From the NCBI GenBank assembly GCA_964017235.1, contig OZ024930.1, positions 24,680,614 through 24,744,613 on the forward strand: a stretch of DNA of 64,000 bases, written 5' to 3'. A program made the position numbers and the translations under genes. How positions within the stretch are numbered: the first letter of the stretch is position 1; each line of letters begins with the position of its first letter. This document shows positions 1 through 10,267 of the stretch, in pieces. The notes under the pieces were generated by a model. It made no database searches. It had not been told where the DNA came from and saw only the letters and a program-made list of their open reading frames with translations. This stretch comes from Sabellastarte sp. h YS-2021 (taxonomy: Eukaryota; Annelida; Polychaeta; Sabellida; Sabellidae).

Positions 1-95
1 CGTACTTCCTCTTCCTGTCTAGACATCGTGACGTCATAGCATCTTTTTCATTTGGCGCGTGGAGAGTGAAGACGTGTTTTCAACGACAAGGAATT
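1..95 (+). repeat. Left inverted terminal repeat of DIRS A1 (inner part)
   Basis: The first 50 bases are an inverted match to 5862-5911, including the shared stretch TGACGTCATAGCATCTTTTT. The same stretch recurs in direct orientation at 51930-51958 in DIRS A2. The TGACGTCA core is a perfect palindrome and resembles a CRE/ATF site; a promoter role for the terminal repeat is inference. The gag start follows at 160. Confidence 0.85.
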
Positions 96-159
96 TTTGG
101 TTTTATACCGAACTCAACTGCTTTATTTCATCTTTGAAGTAGTATTATTATCTACGACT

Positions 160-1981
160 ATGTCATCACCAGGACAAAGACAAGGTTCATGCGGACACGC
201 TATGGCTGGGTTTGACTCCCACTCCAAGTGTGCACGGTGTAGGGACAAAGGGCTAGGCGACGACCCCTGCGTCCTGAAGAAGGAATGCCTTATCTGTAAA
301 GGGTTTACCCCTGAGCAGGTCCTGCAGTTGGCTACACCAACCTACAAGGACAGAAAAGACAAGAAGACTACCTCATCCACTCCCACTCTCGTGGACCCAG
401 CACATGTTAACGTACTGGGTAAAGTGGAGAAGGTGAAGGCTGTGCAGTCGACCCCTACCAAGAAGACGAAGCATACTGAGTCTCCCAAGCCATCTGCCAG
501 CAAGAAGAGATCTTCAAGTAGTAAGCCATCATCTGAAGATCTTAAACAGCTTGATGACAAGTGGGCAGAAAGATTCTCCAGACTTGAGGCGATGCTACTG
601 GCCAAGACCTTCACAGTGCCGGTTGAACCGGTTGTGAAGCCAGCTTCAGAGGTGACTCCCACTCAGAAGCCCTTTTTTGACCCTGGTGCCTCCACCAGCA
701 GTCTACCTGTGGAGAAGAGTCTGCCAGTTGAGAAATCCGGTCCCTGCCTTGACCAGGCTACCGGTATTGCTGTAGAGGAGATGCAGACTGCCACCCAGCC
801 CCCTTGGGGCTCCTGGTGCAGGGATAGCAACCCAGCCTGTTCAGGCCCCCTGTTCGTTCCCAGAGGTTCAGCCCACCGGTGATGTAGATCTGAGTGCAGC
901 CTCTGACAGTGAAGCTGACCAGTGCAGTGAAACCGGTTCCCTGGATGGTGACATCCACCGGGACCGGTCAGCAGACAAGGATGCCTCCAGAGATGACCCT
1001 GAGACTGAACCCACTGAGGAGGCTAACTACAGGGAAACCATGAGGGGTGTGAGGAGTTTCATGAACTGGCACAGGGTTCCTGAGTTCGAAACTGTGTCCT
1101 CTACTGCAGATGACGACCCTTTTGCGGGTACACGTGTCCAGCCAACCGGTAAAGTCAGTGTGAAACTTCCTGTGGACGACTGGTTGTGCAGGAAGATGTC
1201 CAGTCTTAACCTCACAATCAAGGAAGGCTACCCCACCAGGAACACTGACAACACGGGCCTACTCAGGGATCAGTTCATCAAAACCCCTAGACCTTCTAGA
1301 TGGTATGGGATGCATGCTGAAAAAGACGGTGAGAGTTCTGCAGTTCGTATCTGGTCACCGGATCCGGCTAAACTCAACCACTCTTTCAGCAGGATTGCCA
1401 GAAGAAATTTGCCTTCTGCTCCACCCTCCCGGGCCTTCAGTCAGGATCTCCTCAGATGCTGGGAGAGGGCAGCTCGTGAACAGACAATAATGTGCAACCA
1501 GGCTGCTGGTTTGTCAAGGTGTTTGACCAGGGTTCAAGACTCTATGAACTCTCAGTTAAAAACCCTGCGTCTGGACAGTAAGGGGAAGTCATCTGAGAAG
1601 GCGAAGCAAGCTGTTAGTGAATTGGAGTATTTGACCACTTTCAACCGGTCAGTATCTCAAGCAATGGCCAGGACTATGCAATATCTTTCAGAAGCAGTCT
1701 TTATCAACATGGCCAACTTCACCCTTGCTCGCAGGGATAGTTACCTGGACTATTTACATGCTGGGGTGAAGCAAGATACTGTGCACGCCTTGAGAACGTC
1801 TCCGGTTCATCTGAATGCTTTATTCCCGGACCAGATTATAGCAAAAGCTGAAGAAGAAGTCGGTAAGAGTGAGGAGAGGCGTTCTTCCGGTACTTCACAC
1901 CGACAACAAGGTCGCTTTCACCCATATGCAAGTGACAAGTCGACTAGCCATCACACCGACAAGAAGAACGTCCCTGCTTAG
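160..1981 (+). pseudogene. DIRS A1 gag-like gene, one frameshift
   Basis: This is the gag-like first gene of the element, presumed to bind and package the RNA intermediate. I start it at the ATG at 160 (MSSPGQRQ...), not at an upstream in-frame ATG at 97, because the Cys/His cluster begins right after it and aligns with the gag starts of copies B1 and B2. The N-terminus has a Cys/His-rich motif with the signature GDDPC and a CLIC-type pair (residues about 10-50), then a Lys/Ser/Pro-rich linker. The reading frame changes near 790-810: frame 1 runs into a TGA at 880, while frame 2 stays open upstream of 1040 and continues to a TAG at 1979. The second part has the conserved region around MNWHRVPE and a basic tail. 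Joined length would be about 600 codons. A single indel is the simplest reading, and no programmed shift site is evident. Confidence 0.75.
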
Positions 1982-2118
1982 AAACAAATCAACAACAAGC
2001 AGCAAGCTAGGAGAAGTCGTCCACAGCCTCCACATTCTCCCAGAAGCCGGCTAAGGGGTCCAAGTCTCATAAATGATAGTTACTGTGTAAATTCTGTGAC
2101 CGGTCAGATGAACTCTGT

Positions 2119-2400
2119 GTGTGTTACCGGTCAGTGAGACTTGGACTCAGTACCTGTGGCAGCAAAGAACAGCAAAGTGACTTTAAATGTAGACTCTCAT
2201 GTTGCAAATGCTCATATTGTCACCAGGTTGCCACAAAGGAAAGGCGTAAATCCCACCTTTTGTCAAATGTACACAGAAATAAAATATGTGAAAAATGTTT
2301 CTTGTGTAGGTCACTTGTGTTCTGTAAATCTTGTCACCAATGCCCAACATGCTGTTATAGATCCTCCTGTAGGGGCGAGGTTAAACCAGTGTTGGGAGAA
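2119..2400 (+). pseudogene. DIRS A1 Cys-rich ORF ahead of RT
   Basis: An open frame here encodes a dense Cys/His cluster: a CCKCSYC pair followed about 45 residues later by CEKC, CRSLVFCKSCHQCPTCC and a final SSC. Such knuckles precede the RT in many DIRS elements and probably bind nucleic acid or zinc. The frame stays open to 3003, but from about 2360 on the meaningful frame is the overlapping RT frame, so I give only the Cys-rich part. The overlap suggests that RT is reached by reinitiation or frameshifting. A2 keeps a degraded version at 54190-54420. Confidence 0.55.
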
Positions 2401-4230
2401 ATGGGAAGGCCTGGGTTTGAGTCCAAAGGTAGTCACCACACTGAGGGAGGGTTATACTCTTCCGTTCCGGTTCAGACCCCACTTGACAAGGTCACCGACT
2501 GTAATAAGCAACTACCACAATCCCACCAAACAGTCCTTCCTTGTGGAGGCACTGTAGCAGCTGATAAACAAAAATGCAGTCGAACCGGTACAAAATCAGA
2601 ATTCAGTAGGTTTTTACAACCGGCTATTTTTGGTACCCAAACTCAACAACCGGTGGAGACCCATCCTGGACCTGAGCACCTTGAACACCTTTTTAAACAC
2701 AGAGTCGTTCAAGATGGAGACCCCGGAGACAATAAGAACCTCCCTACAGGCAGGGGAGTGGGTCACATCCATAGACTTCAAAGACGCATACTTCCACATA
2801 CTAATTCACAGCCAGTCCAGGAAGTACATGCGTTTTCATCTCCAGGGTCAATCTTACCAGTTCAAAGCCCTACCCTTTGGTCTATCCACAGCCCCCATGG
2901 AGTTCACAGTGGTGGCCAAAGAGGTCAAACTCATGGCACTTCAGAAGGGTATAAGGACCCACCAGTACCTAGACGACTGGCTGGTGAGAGCCTCTACCCA
3001 TGACACTTGTCTCCAGCATACTCAAACCCTGGTCACACTTTGTCAGAAACTAGGGTGGCTGGTGAACAAGGAAAAATCAGAGCTGGTCCCCAAACAGGTC
3101 TTCAACTTCGTAGGTTACCAGTTCGACCTGAAAGAGGGCAAGGTCAGACCAACAGGAGAACGTTGGCAGACCTTGACAGACAAGATCAGATCCATACTGT
3201 CGGATCCGGTTTGCCTGGTCTGACAATTCATGTCCCTCATAGGTCTACTCACAGCAACAGAAAAGCAGGTCCACTTAGGGCGACTACACATGAGACCCAT
3301 ACAGTGGCACTTGAAAAACAACTGGAGGGTCCCAGAATCATTGGAAAAGGTGATCCCGGTCCCCAAGTCCCTCCACCCCCATCTAAGGTGGTGGCTGGAG
3401 GAAAGCAATGTGTTACTAGGTCAACCATTACACCCTCTAAATCATGCTCTGCAAATATTTACAGACGCATCAAAAGAAGTGTGGGGCACTGACTTAGACG
3501 AGCACACTGCAAGGGGAATTTGGTCCCTTCCAGAGAGCAAGCTTCACATAAACCACTTAGAGCTAAAAGCAGTGTTTCTAGCTCTAAAAGAGTTTCGAAC
3601 CCTCTGTTACAACAAGACAGTACTCATAGCTACAGACAACACAACAGTGGTTGCCTATATCAACAAAGAGGGGGGGAGATGAAGTCGGGATCTCTGTGTG
3701 CCCTACTGTGGCGAATCCTGTCCTGGTGTACCAGACAGCAGATAACCCTCAGGGCACATCACATCCCCGGCCGGCTGAATGTGATAGCAGACAAGCTATC
3801 CAGACTTGGCCAGACCATTCAAACAGAGTGGTCACTTCATCCAGAAGTGTTCCAAGCTGTATGCTCAAGGTGGCACCAACCACAAGTGGACCTGTTTGCC
3901 ACCAGGTTCAACAACAAACTGCCACAGTTTGTGTCACCGGTGCCGGACCCCCAGGCTTGGGCAGTGGATGCACTCAGTCTCTCCTGGGAGGACCTGGACC
4001 CATATGCCTTTCCACCAGCGGCCATCTTGGGCAAAGTGGTGGAGAAGTTATAGGACTACCCTTGCAACAGGATAATTCTGATTGCCCCAGGGTGGCCAAA
4101 CATGCCCTGGTTCTGGGATCTAGTGGCAATGTCCAGTCAAATCCTACTGACTGGGATGCCTACCCAACATACCAAACCTGGTATCTCAGCCATTCAACCA
4201 GGTCCTTTACAGGAACCTGTCAAATCCTAA
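2360..4230 (+). pseudogene. DIRS A1 reverse transcriptase-RNase H-methyltransferase-like polyprotein, broken
   Basis: In frame 2 the RT motifs appear in order: RLFLVPK, WRPILDLS, SIDFKDAYFH, LPFGLSTAP, and the catalytic box QYLDDWL near 2965. RNase H follows with FTDAS (about 3462), the LELKAVFLAL helix, ATDNTTVVAYIN and the late ADKLSR Asp. Next is the DIRS methyltransferase-like (DAM-type) region with VDLFATRFN, DPQAWAVDAL and YAFPP, then APGWPNMPWFWDL. Breaks are a TAG at 2555, a TGA at 3221, a frameshift in the G tract at 3670-3677, a TAG at 4051 and a TAA near 4228. All catalytic acidic residues I can see in RT and RNase H are still present, so the gene died by stops and indels. Confidence 0.85.
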
Positions 4231-5323
4231 CTTACATGCCTGGCTCCTAGAGCCTCAGCAATCAAGGAGCAGGGCTTCTCTGAGGTAGTGGCAGCACGAA
4301 TTGAGGCCCCTCAAAGAAGATCAACCAGATCTGTCTATGAGGCAAAGTGGACCATTTTTACAAAGTGGTGCCTCAGTAATCAGGTGGACTTCAGGGCACC
4401 ACCTCTGAAAGCCATTGCTGACTTCCTCCTGCACTTGTTTCAGGACAAGAAGTTGCAACCAGGCACTATTGATGGCTACAGATCAGCCATTGCTGACAAA
4501 CTGGGCAATTCCACCATTAATGTCAGCAAGGATGAAAATCTCACTCGTCTCCTGGACAGTTTCCATAGAGACAGACCCAAGGGCAAGGAGGGGCATCCCC
4601 TCCTGGAACCTTTCTCTGGTGCTTCACCAGCTGACAAAGGCTCCCTTTGAACCCCTAAAAGAGGCCTTCTTAAAACATCTGACCTTCAAGACTGTTTTCT
4701 TGCTGGCCTTAGGTTCTGGTAAACGCAAGAGTGAGATCCATGCTTGGGTACATAAGAACATCAGACACCAGTCAGACTGGTCCAAGGTGTCCCTGTACCC
4801 CTCACCCAGCTTCCTTTCCAAGAACCAGCTGGCTAAGGAGGGTCCAGATAGTGTGGCTCCAGTGGTCATTCCAGCCCTGGCACCATCTCTGGATAAATCA
4901 CTCAAGGGTGACAGGTCCCTATGTCCAGTTAGAGCCCTGCGCTACTACTTGGACAGGACTGCAGATCTCAGGCAGAATAAGGAGCTAGTCTTTGTCTCCT
5001 TCAAGAAGGGTTTTGACAAAGACATCTCACCTGCCACCATCTCCTCATGGATCAAACAGACTGTGATTCTGTGCTATGAGCTCTCTGACCAGGAGGCCCT
5101 CACCTTACATCAGGTTAAAGCCCATGATGTTAGGGCCTTTGCTGCCTCTAAGGCTTTCCAATTAGGGATCTCCTTAGATCAGATCTTGTCAGCCTGCCAC
5201 TGGAAATCTCACAACACCTTCACCCAATTTTATTTGAAGGATGTTGCCTGGGCAGACTCAGAGCTTTTCCACCTGGGACCTGTAGTGGCTGCCCAACAGG
5301 TGCACCACCAGGCCCAGAAGTGA
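4231..5323 (+). pseudogene. DIRS A1 tyrosine recombinase, one frameshift
   Basis: This is the integrase of the element, a lambda-type tyrosine recombinase that would insert the circular DNA. The N-terminal SAM-like domain has RSVYEAKWTIFTKWC and the GTIDGYRSAIAD helix. The catalytic part has GKRKSEIHAW (first Arg), FVSFKKG (the beta-hairpin Lys), HDVRAFAASKAF (His-x-x-Arg), CHWKSHNTF (His/Trp) and the nucleophile Tyr in FTQFYLKD. A frameshift near 4585-4600 splits the frame after FHRDRPKGK. The gene continues in the frame of the preceding methyltransferase-like region and lacks an obvious ATG of its own. It ends at a TGA at 5321. Apart from the frameshift, the catalytic set is complete. Confidence 0.85.
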
Positions 5324-5705
5324 GGAGATATTGTATATATGTAAATATGTACATATTGTAAATATGTTAGATATGTACATAATGTAAATATGTTGAATGT
5401 ACATATATTATAAAACAAAAAACAAAAAAAAGACTGTGACTTGCTTCTCTTGGGAAGTTTATTCTTTTGGGACTGAACTCAGCCCCCCTCTCTCTATCTT
5501 TCCCTTCTCAAACCAACTCTGGAAGGAAAGAAAAAGGGTGGGGGGCAACGTTGGTAGACTCCCGGTTAACCGGTGAGTTGGTGGCCGACCTTGACCTGTC
5601 AGGGTTCTCTGACCCTAGGTCAAATGGGCCTGTACTATTTTGTTTTGTTATGAGTTCACATAAGTCCCTAGCTGCTTACCCGCCTACCAAGCGGTAGTTA
5701 TTCAG
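5324..5705 (+). other. DIRS A1 3' non-coding region
   Basis: Just after the recombinase stop lies an AT-rich stretch with repeats of the type GTAAATATGTACATA (5340-5410), then an A-rich tract at 5411-5431. The rest (5432-5705) has no convincing gene. A short open frame at 5467-5697 has no recognisable domain. AT-rich repeats before the internal complementary region could help RNA 3' end formation; that is inference. Confidence 0.4.
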
Positions 5706-5803
5706 CAATTGTCCATTGGATAGGATGTATTAACGCAATAAAATTGCAAATTTAATAAGTAAATTAAATTTTTATAAGTTAATACCCTATCCAATGGACA
5801 GGC
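5706..5803 (+). repeat. Internal complementary region of DIRS A1
   Basis: 5706-5725 is the reverse complement of the outer left terminus, judged from the equivalent left end of A2 at 51771-51810. 5739-5803 is the reverse complement of the outer right terminus, 6015-6078. The two are fused head to tail. In the DIRS replication model this region templates the joining of both ends when the cDNA is circularised, and the layout here fits that model base for base. Confidence 0.85.
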
Positions 5804-5861
5804 AAGGCCCACCCAACCGGCCCCGCTATCAGCTTACTAGGGGTCTTACTAGGACTAGACA

Positions 5862-6078
5862 CGAAAAAGATGCTATGACGTCACGATGTCTAGACAGGAA
5901 GAGGAAGTATGATGCGCCACCTGGCAAATGCACTCTCCTGACCGGTCCTGCCGGTATTCTATACAGGACGTCTTTTTCTGGCGTTTGGCGGGACCGGTCG
6001 CGTCGACCGGTAAAGCAATTGTCCATTGGATAGGGTATTAACTTATAAAAATTTAATTTACTTATTAAATTTGCAATT
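5862..6078 (+). repeat. Right inverted terminal repeat of DIRS A1
   Basis: 5862-5911 is the inverted copy of window positions 1-50. The rest runs through several ACCGGT palindromes to the terminal block GCAATTGTCCATTGGATAGG (6015 onward) and the AT-rich end at about 6078. The outer block is repeated in inverted form in the internal complementary region. A presumptive host junction follows. Confidence 0.85.
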
Positions 6079-6645
6079 TCTTTCCAAATGTCACTAAAAT
6101 TAGTGCAAATATCTAGCCTTGATAAAGGGTAAAATTTGAAATGAAAGCTATGGTATTTACAATACACTCATGTATACTTGATGTTAAAAAGGTGTTGATC
6201 TAACAGCCAGTGTATATAAGAGAACGTCATGTAAAGTTTTTTTTCCAATTAAGAAACTCTAGCTATTAGCAAGGCCAGAAATTTTCCTTATAGTTTCCAC
6301 CGATTAGTCTTCCTCCATACTAATCTCTGGCAGGTGGTGAATTATTACCAAGTAATGTAATACTTCCCAAGGTTAACTGGGTGCATCTAGAAATAGTTCA
6401 TTAAACCCCCTCAAAAAAGAAAACTCTATATTTAATCCAAAATATTAATATCTGCTCTTTTTCTGTTGATTAGTTTTTAGACAAAGGTCATCCTGCCATG
6501 TGATGTAATTTACTGTTGATTAAATACGACTTGCAAAATGATTGGCTTCATTCTGGCCACCTGAAAGAAATCTAGTACACAGTTGCTTTGTGGAGGATGT
6601 TGATGGAGTTTACTGTGGAACTGTCTGCCTTATTTTGTGGTCAGC
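6079..6645. other. Intergenic DNA between DIRS A1 and the Harbinger element
   Basis: AT-rich sequence with no gene, array or terminal repeat that I can support. It forms the right flank of DIRS A1 and ends at the TAA target site of the next element. Confidence 0.5.
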
Positions 6646-6648
6646 TAA

Positions 6649-7050
6649 TGCCCCTGTTCCACCAAAGGACTAAGGCCAGATGCTGTCGGCGACCCTTAAT
6701 CGTGGACAGTCGGTGAAAAAAAAGGTAAAATGGGCGGGAATACTGAATCGGTATCAAAGCCTGGGATTAAGTACAGATCGGCCTCAGGAAGCCTGAGTAG
6801 GCCCCAGGCGGCCCCAGACAGTCCCCGACTGTTCTGCGACTAAGAACCAATTAAGCCAGTTTTCTGGTCGGTTTCAACCACGATCTTTTCGTACACATAC
6901 CGACTGGGTCCCAGGACGCCTCAGGCCTCCTGGGATTAAGCCCCGACTAACCCCAAATTAAGTCCCGGCGTCCTCAGGCCTCCTCAGTCTTCCCCAGACC
7001 AATGTGGCCGATTCTTGTTTTGCAGAAAAGCTGGATTTTCTGGGTATATA
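6649..7050 (+). repeat. Left terminal and subterminal region of the Harbinger element
   Basis: The terminal repeat (TGCCCCTGTTCCACC) is followed by about 350 bp packed with variants of a CCCAGGCCTCC / TTAGTCCC motif in both orientations, for example around 6780-6850 and 6905-6990. The same block, inverted, makes up 54840-55230 in the miniature element. Repeated subterminal motifs are commonly binding sites for the transposase or its Myb-like partner; that role is inference here. A short TA repeat at 7045-7060 precedes the transposase. Confidence 0.8.
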
Positions 7051-7107
7051 TATATATATATAAATTCCGCAATCTAATTATCATTACTTTTATAGGAACA
7101 CAGCAGG

Positions 7108-8022
7108 ATGCCACCTTTTAACGGAAGACAGCTTCAGCAACAACTTAGCGCTTTTTTAGTTTTTATTCAGTTACATACAATGATGTATTTGCTATTTCTA
7201 CGTCGACCACAGCAACCACCACCAGCACCTCCACCACCACCACCAGCCAGACAGAGACCTAGAAGAAGGCACAACATGTGGGTCAGGCCATGGCTACTAC
7301 AGAGAGAGGAGAGGGGGGCCTACCACAACATTATGGCTGAACTGTATGCCACAGACATTCCAGGATTCACCAACTACATGAGGATGACCCCAGAATTCTT
7401 TGAAATGATAAAGACCAGACTGGAACCACGTCTAGCCAGGCAGGCCACCAACTACAGAGCTCCAATCAGTGTTGGGGAGAAGTTAGCCCTCACCATCAGA
7501 TATCTGGCCACTGGAGAGTCCTACACATCATTATCCTGTCAGTTCAGGGTTGGCACATCCACCATTTCCAAGTTTCTACCAGAGGTCTGCAGGGCTATCC
7601 AGGATGAGTTCACCAGAGAGTACCTCAAATGTCCTACTCCTCCAGATGAGTGGAAAGAACTGGAAAGGGAATTCAGGATCAGGTCGAATGTTCCACATAC
7701 CCTGGGTGCCCTTGATGGCAAGCATGTGGCCCTGAAGAAACCCAAGAACTCTGGAGCCCTGTACCACAACTACAAGGGATTCTTTTCCATAGTAATGTTG
7801 GCCTTGGTAGATGGGCAGTACAAATTCAGATGGGTGGATGCTGGTACAGCTGGATCTTGCTCAGATGCCCAGATATTTAATGCCTGTCAGCTGAAGAGGA
7901 GGATTGAGGATGGCAGGATAGGCTTCCCTGACCCAGCTCCTATAACCCAGGGTGGTAGAGATGTCCCCTACTTCATTCTGGCAAATGAGGCAAATTTCAC
8001 GAAAATTCGATCCCAATTTTAA
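7108..8022 (+). pseudogene. PIF/Harbinger transposase (HARBI1-like DDE), C-terminus lost
   Basis: This is the nuclease that would excise and reinsert the element. The N-terminus is Pro-rich (about residues 30-48) and leads into WVRPWLLQREERGAYHNIM, the usual entry into this family. A helix-turn-helix-like stretch with the signature SYTSLSCQFRVGTSTISKFL follows. The first catalytic Asp is in LGALDGKH (residue 203) and the second in WVDAGTAGSCSDA (residue 244). At the third site the sequence reads ILANEA, where the family has an Asp at the position now Asn (residue 293). Homology ends four or five codons later, and the frame runs to a TAA in foreign sequence. Family members normally continue for another 60-100 residues. 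I did not find the missing part elsewhere in the window. The protein is dead on two counts. Confidence 0.88.
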
Positions 8023-8336
8023 GAGTCGACTACTCGTGTGTATACAAGTATATAACAACCTATTGAAGCGGTTACGTTTTTTAGGAAATAAAAAATAAAT
8101 AACATACCTTGCTAGCATTAAATCGCATAATCCACCATTTTTAACATAATATTAAGTATAATGAATTCAAGCGATTCAAAGCTTTTATCTCTATATTTTT
8201 ATTGTTTACGGGAGCCGCCATATTGGATGTTGGTTCCTGTAATGGTGGATACTAAACTTCGCGAGTGCTCGATGTCAAGTCGATTTTTGGTCCGCGAGTA
8301 ATTGACCCGAATTATTTGTACTCGTCCCACCCCTAA
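7990..8336. mobile_element. hAT-like miniature element fragment inside the Harbinger transposase
   Basis: The right edge, read inward, is TAGGGGTGGGACGAGTAC, which resembles hAT terminal repeats. Short blocks such as GAGTCGACTACTCG at the left partly mirror it. No clean target duplication is visible, so the left boundary is set only by loss of transposase homology. The insertion or the rearrangement that brought it removed the end of the transposase. Confidence 0.4.
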
Positions 8337-8339
8337 ACT

Positions 8340-9215
8340 TTTTTAGTTATCTTGTACACAAACACATCTGGCAGCCTGGATCCACATAATGCACACAGTG
8401 ATCCAGATTACTCCCAAAAACTAATCACTTGCTCTTTGTCCCATTTAAGACATTTCCTGAAAATTTCATAAAAATCCATCCATGACTTTTTGAGCTATTT
8501 GTCTTTAAAAATTACATTTCTTGGATCCAGAAGATCCAGATAGTGGTCCAGATCACTCGCAAAATTGAATCATTTCTTCCTTTTACCACTTTTTCCTTTT
8601 ACCATTTGTAACATATCCTAAAAATATCAAAGTCCATCCCAAGATTATGTGGCAGCCTGGATCCAGATGATCCAGTCAGTGATCCAGATCACTCCAAAAA
8701 TTTAATCACTTGTTCCTTGTACCATTTAGGCCATTTGCTGAAACAATCCATCCATAACTTTTTGCGGTATCTGTCTTTAAAAATTAATTTCATGGATCCA
8801 GAAGATCCATATAGTGATCCGGATCACTTCAAAAATTCAATCATTTTATCCTTTTACCTTTTCAGACATATCCTGAAAATTTCATCAAAATCCGTCCATA
8901 AGTTTTTGATTTATCTTGTACATAAACACATCTGGCAGCCTTGATCCAGATGATTCAGATCACTCCCAAAATCTTATCACTTGTTCCTTGTCCCATTTAG
9001 GACATTTCCTGAAAATTTCATCAAAATCCACCAATGACTTTTTGAGCTATTTGTCTTTAAAATTATATTTCATGGATCCAGAAGATCCAGACAGTGATCC
9101 AGATCATGCCCAAAATTTAATCATATCTTCCTTTTACCATTTTGGACTTATCCTGAAAATTTTATCAAAATCCATCTGTCAGTTTTTGAATTATCGTGTT
9201 CACAAACAAACAAAC
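8340..9215. repeat. Tandem array, about 283-bp unit (two 141-bp halves)
   Basis: The phrase GGCAGCCTGGATCC or a close variant recurs near 8371, 8652 and 8935, a spacing of about 282 bp. Within each unit two related halves carry TGGATCCAGAAGATCC or TGATCCAGATCACTCC. There are about three units. The array ends in a short AAAC repeat at 9203-9217. Short open frames inside (for example 8717-8944 and 8916-9221) are products of the repeat and not genes. Confidence 0.75.
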
Positions 9216-9223
9216 AAATAGAG

Positions 9224-10142
9224 GGTCAAAAATGACCCTCGATCAGGTACTTTGGCGGTAAGTGGATGACCTTAAATGAAGATCTGTAACCGGTAAGCCT
9301 GGATGCTGGTACTCCATCATGTACTCAACCTCCAAAGCCATTTTCAATAGTTTCCATGAAATGTAGTCAGCATTAAGTGTGAAAATATCTCCAAATTTGC
9401 CAAAAATGACCCTTGGTCAGGTACTTTGACATTCAGTGGATGACCTTAAATGAAGATCTGTAACCCGTAAGCCTGGATGGTAGAAGTCCATCATGTACTC
9501 AACTTCCAAAGCCATTTTCAATAGTTTCCATGCAATGTAGTCAGCATTAAGTGTGAAAATATCTCCAAATTTGCCAAAAATGACCCTTGGTCAGGTACTT
9601 TGGTGGTCAGTGGATGACCTTAAATGAAGATCTGTAACCAGTAAGCCTGGATGGTAGAAGTCCATTATGTACTCAACCTCCAAAGCCATTTTCAATAGTT
9701 TCCATGCAATATCGTCAGCATTAAGTGTAAAAATATCTCCAAAAAGGTCAAAAATGACCCTCGGTCAGGTACTTTGGCGGTCAGTGGATGACCTTCAGTG
9801 AAGAGCTTCAAGGTCAAATTTCTGCATGCTTACAGAGGACATATATATATATTACATATACCAGCCATAGGATGATCTGACTTTCTGTATAGGAGAACTG
9901 GGCCAAAAAGTGAAAAAATGGCCAAAATCTGACCTTTAAGAGGCCACCAGTGACCTTGAGATTGAAGGTCAAGGTCACAAAACAATAGCGTTTGTGGCAT
10001 TGCCCATGTATACCCACATACCAAATTTGAAAGTTCTAACTAAAATATTTTTTAAGTTATCGCGTCCAAAAGGAAATCTCTGCAGCGGCGGCGGCATGAC
10101 CGTACTGAATCCTAAGTATCCCCGACTTTCGTCCGGGGATAC
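9224..10142 (-). mobile_element. Helitron-like non-autonomous element with 180-bp tandem units (minus orientation)
   Basis: Units containing TCAGGTACTTTGG and GGATGACCTTAAATGAAGA recur at about 9233, 9411, 9592 and 9756. The sequence then passes through a TA microsatellite (9840-9853) and a GGC-rich stretch to a strong palindrome at 10116-10142: GTATCCCCG, a short loop, and its complement. The same arrangement, palindrome next to a GCCGCCGCC-type run and then tandem units, is seen at 31520-33637 on the other strand. I infer a related element whose 5' end is at 10142. A 3' CTRR end was not pinned down. Confidence 0.45.
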
Positions 10143-10267
10143 AATGAGGGAGCAGTGGCCTGGCATGACGGCAGAATATAACTCCTGCTGCAGTAACCAG
10201 TCCTTTTCAGGACCAATAACCGGTCCTTTTCAGGACTACCAAATATTCCAAAAACAATTAATCAGCT

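Larger units (their letters stand above)
1..6078 (+). mobile_element. DIRS-type retrotransposon copy A1 (left end cut by window)
   Basis: This is a tyrosine-recombinase retrotransposon of the DIRS group. The order is partial left inverted terminal repeat, gag-like gene, Cys-rich ORF, reverse transcriptase-RNase H-methyltransferase-like gene, tyrosine recombinase, internal complementary region, right inverted repeat. Positions 1-50 match the reverse complement of 5862-5911 almost perfectly, so about 170 bp of the left terminus should lie just before the window. DIRS elements replicate through a circular DNA intermediate that the recombinase inserts without target duplication (family knowledge); no duplication is visible here. 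Each coding region carries stops or frameshifts, so this copy is inactive by itself. It shares its subfamily with the copy at 51771-58085 and differs from the two copies at 22324 and 58662. Confidence 0.9.

Noticed and set aside
342-662. Minus-strand 106-codon Ser-rich frame
   Set aside because: It is the complement of the Ser/Lys linker of DIRS A1 gag.
9203-9217. AAAC repeat as a retroposon tail
   Set aside because: It lies between two tandem arrays and no retroposon body is attached.
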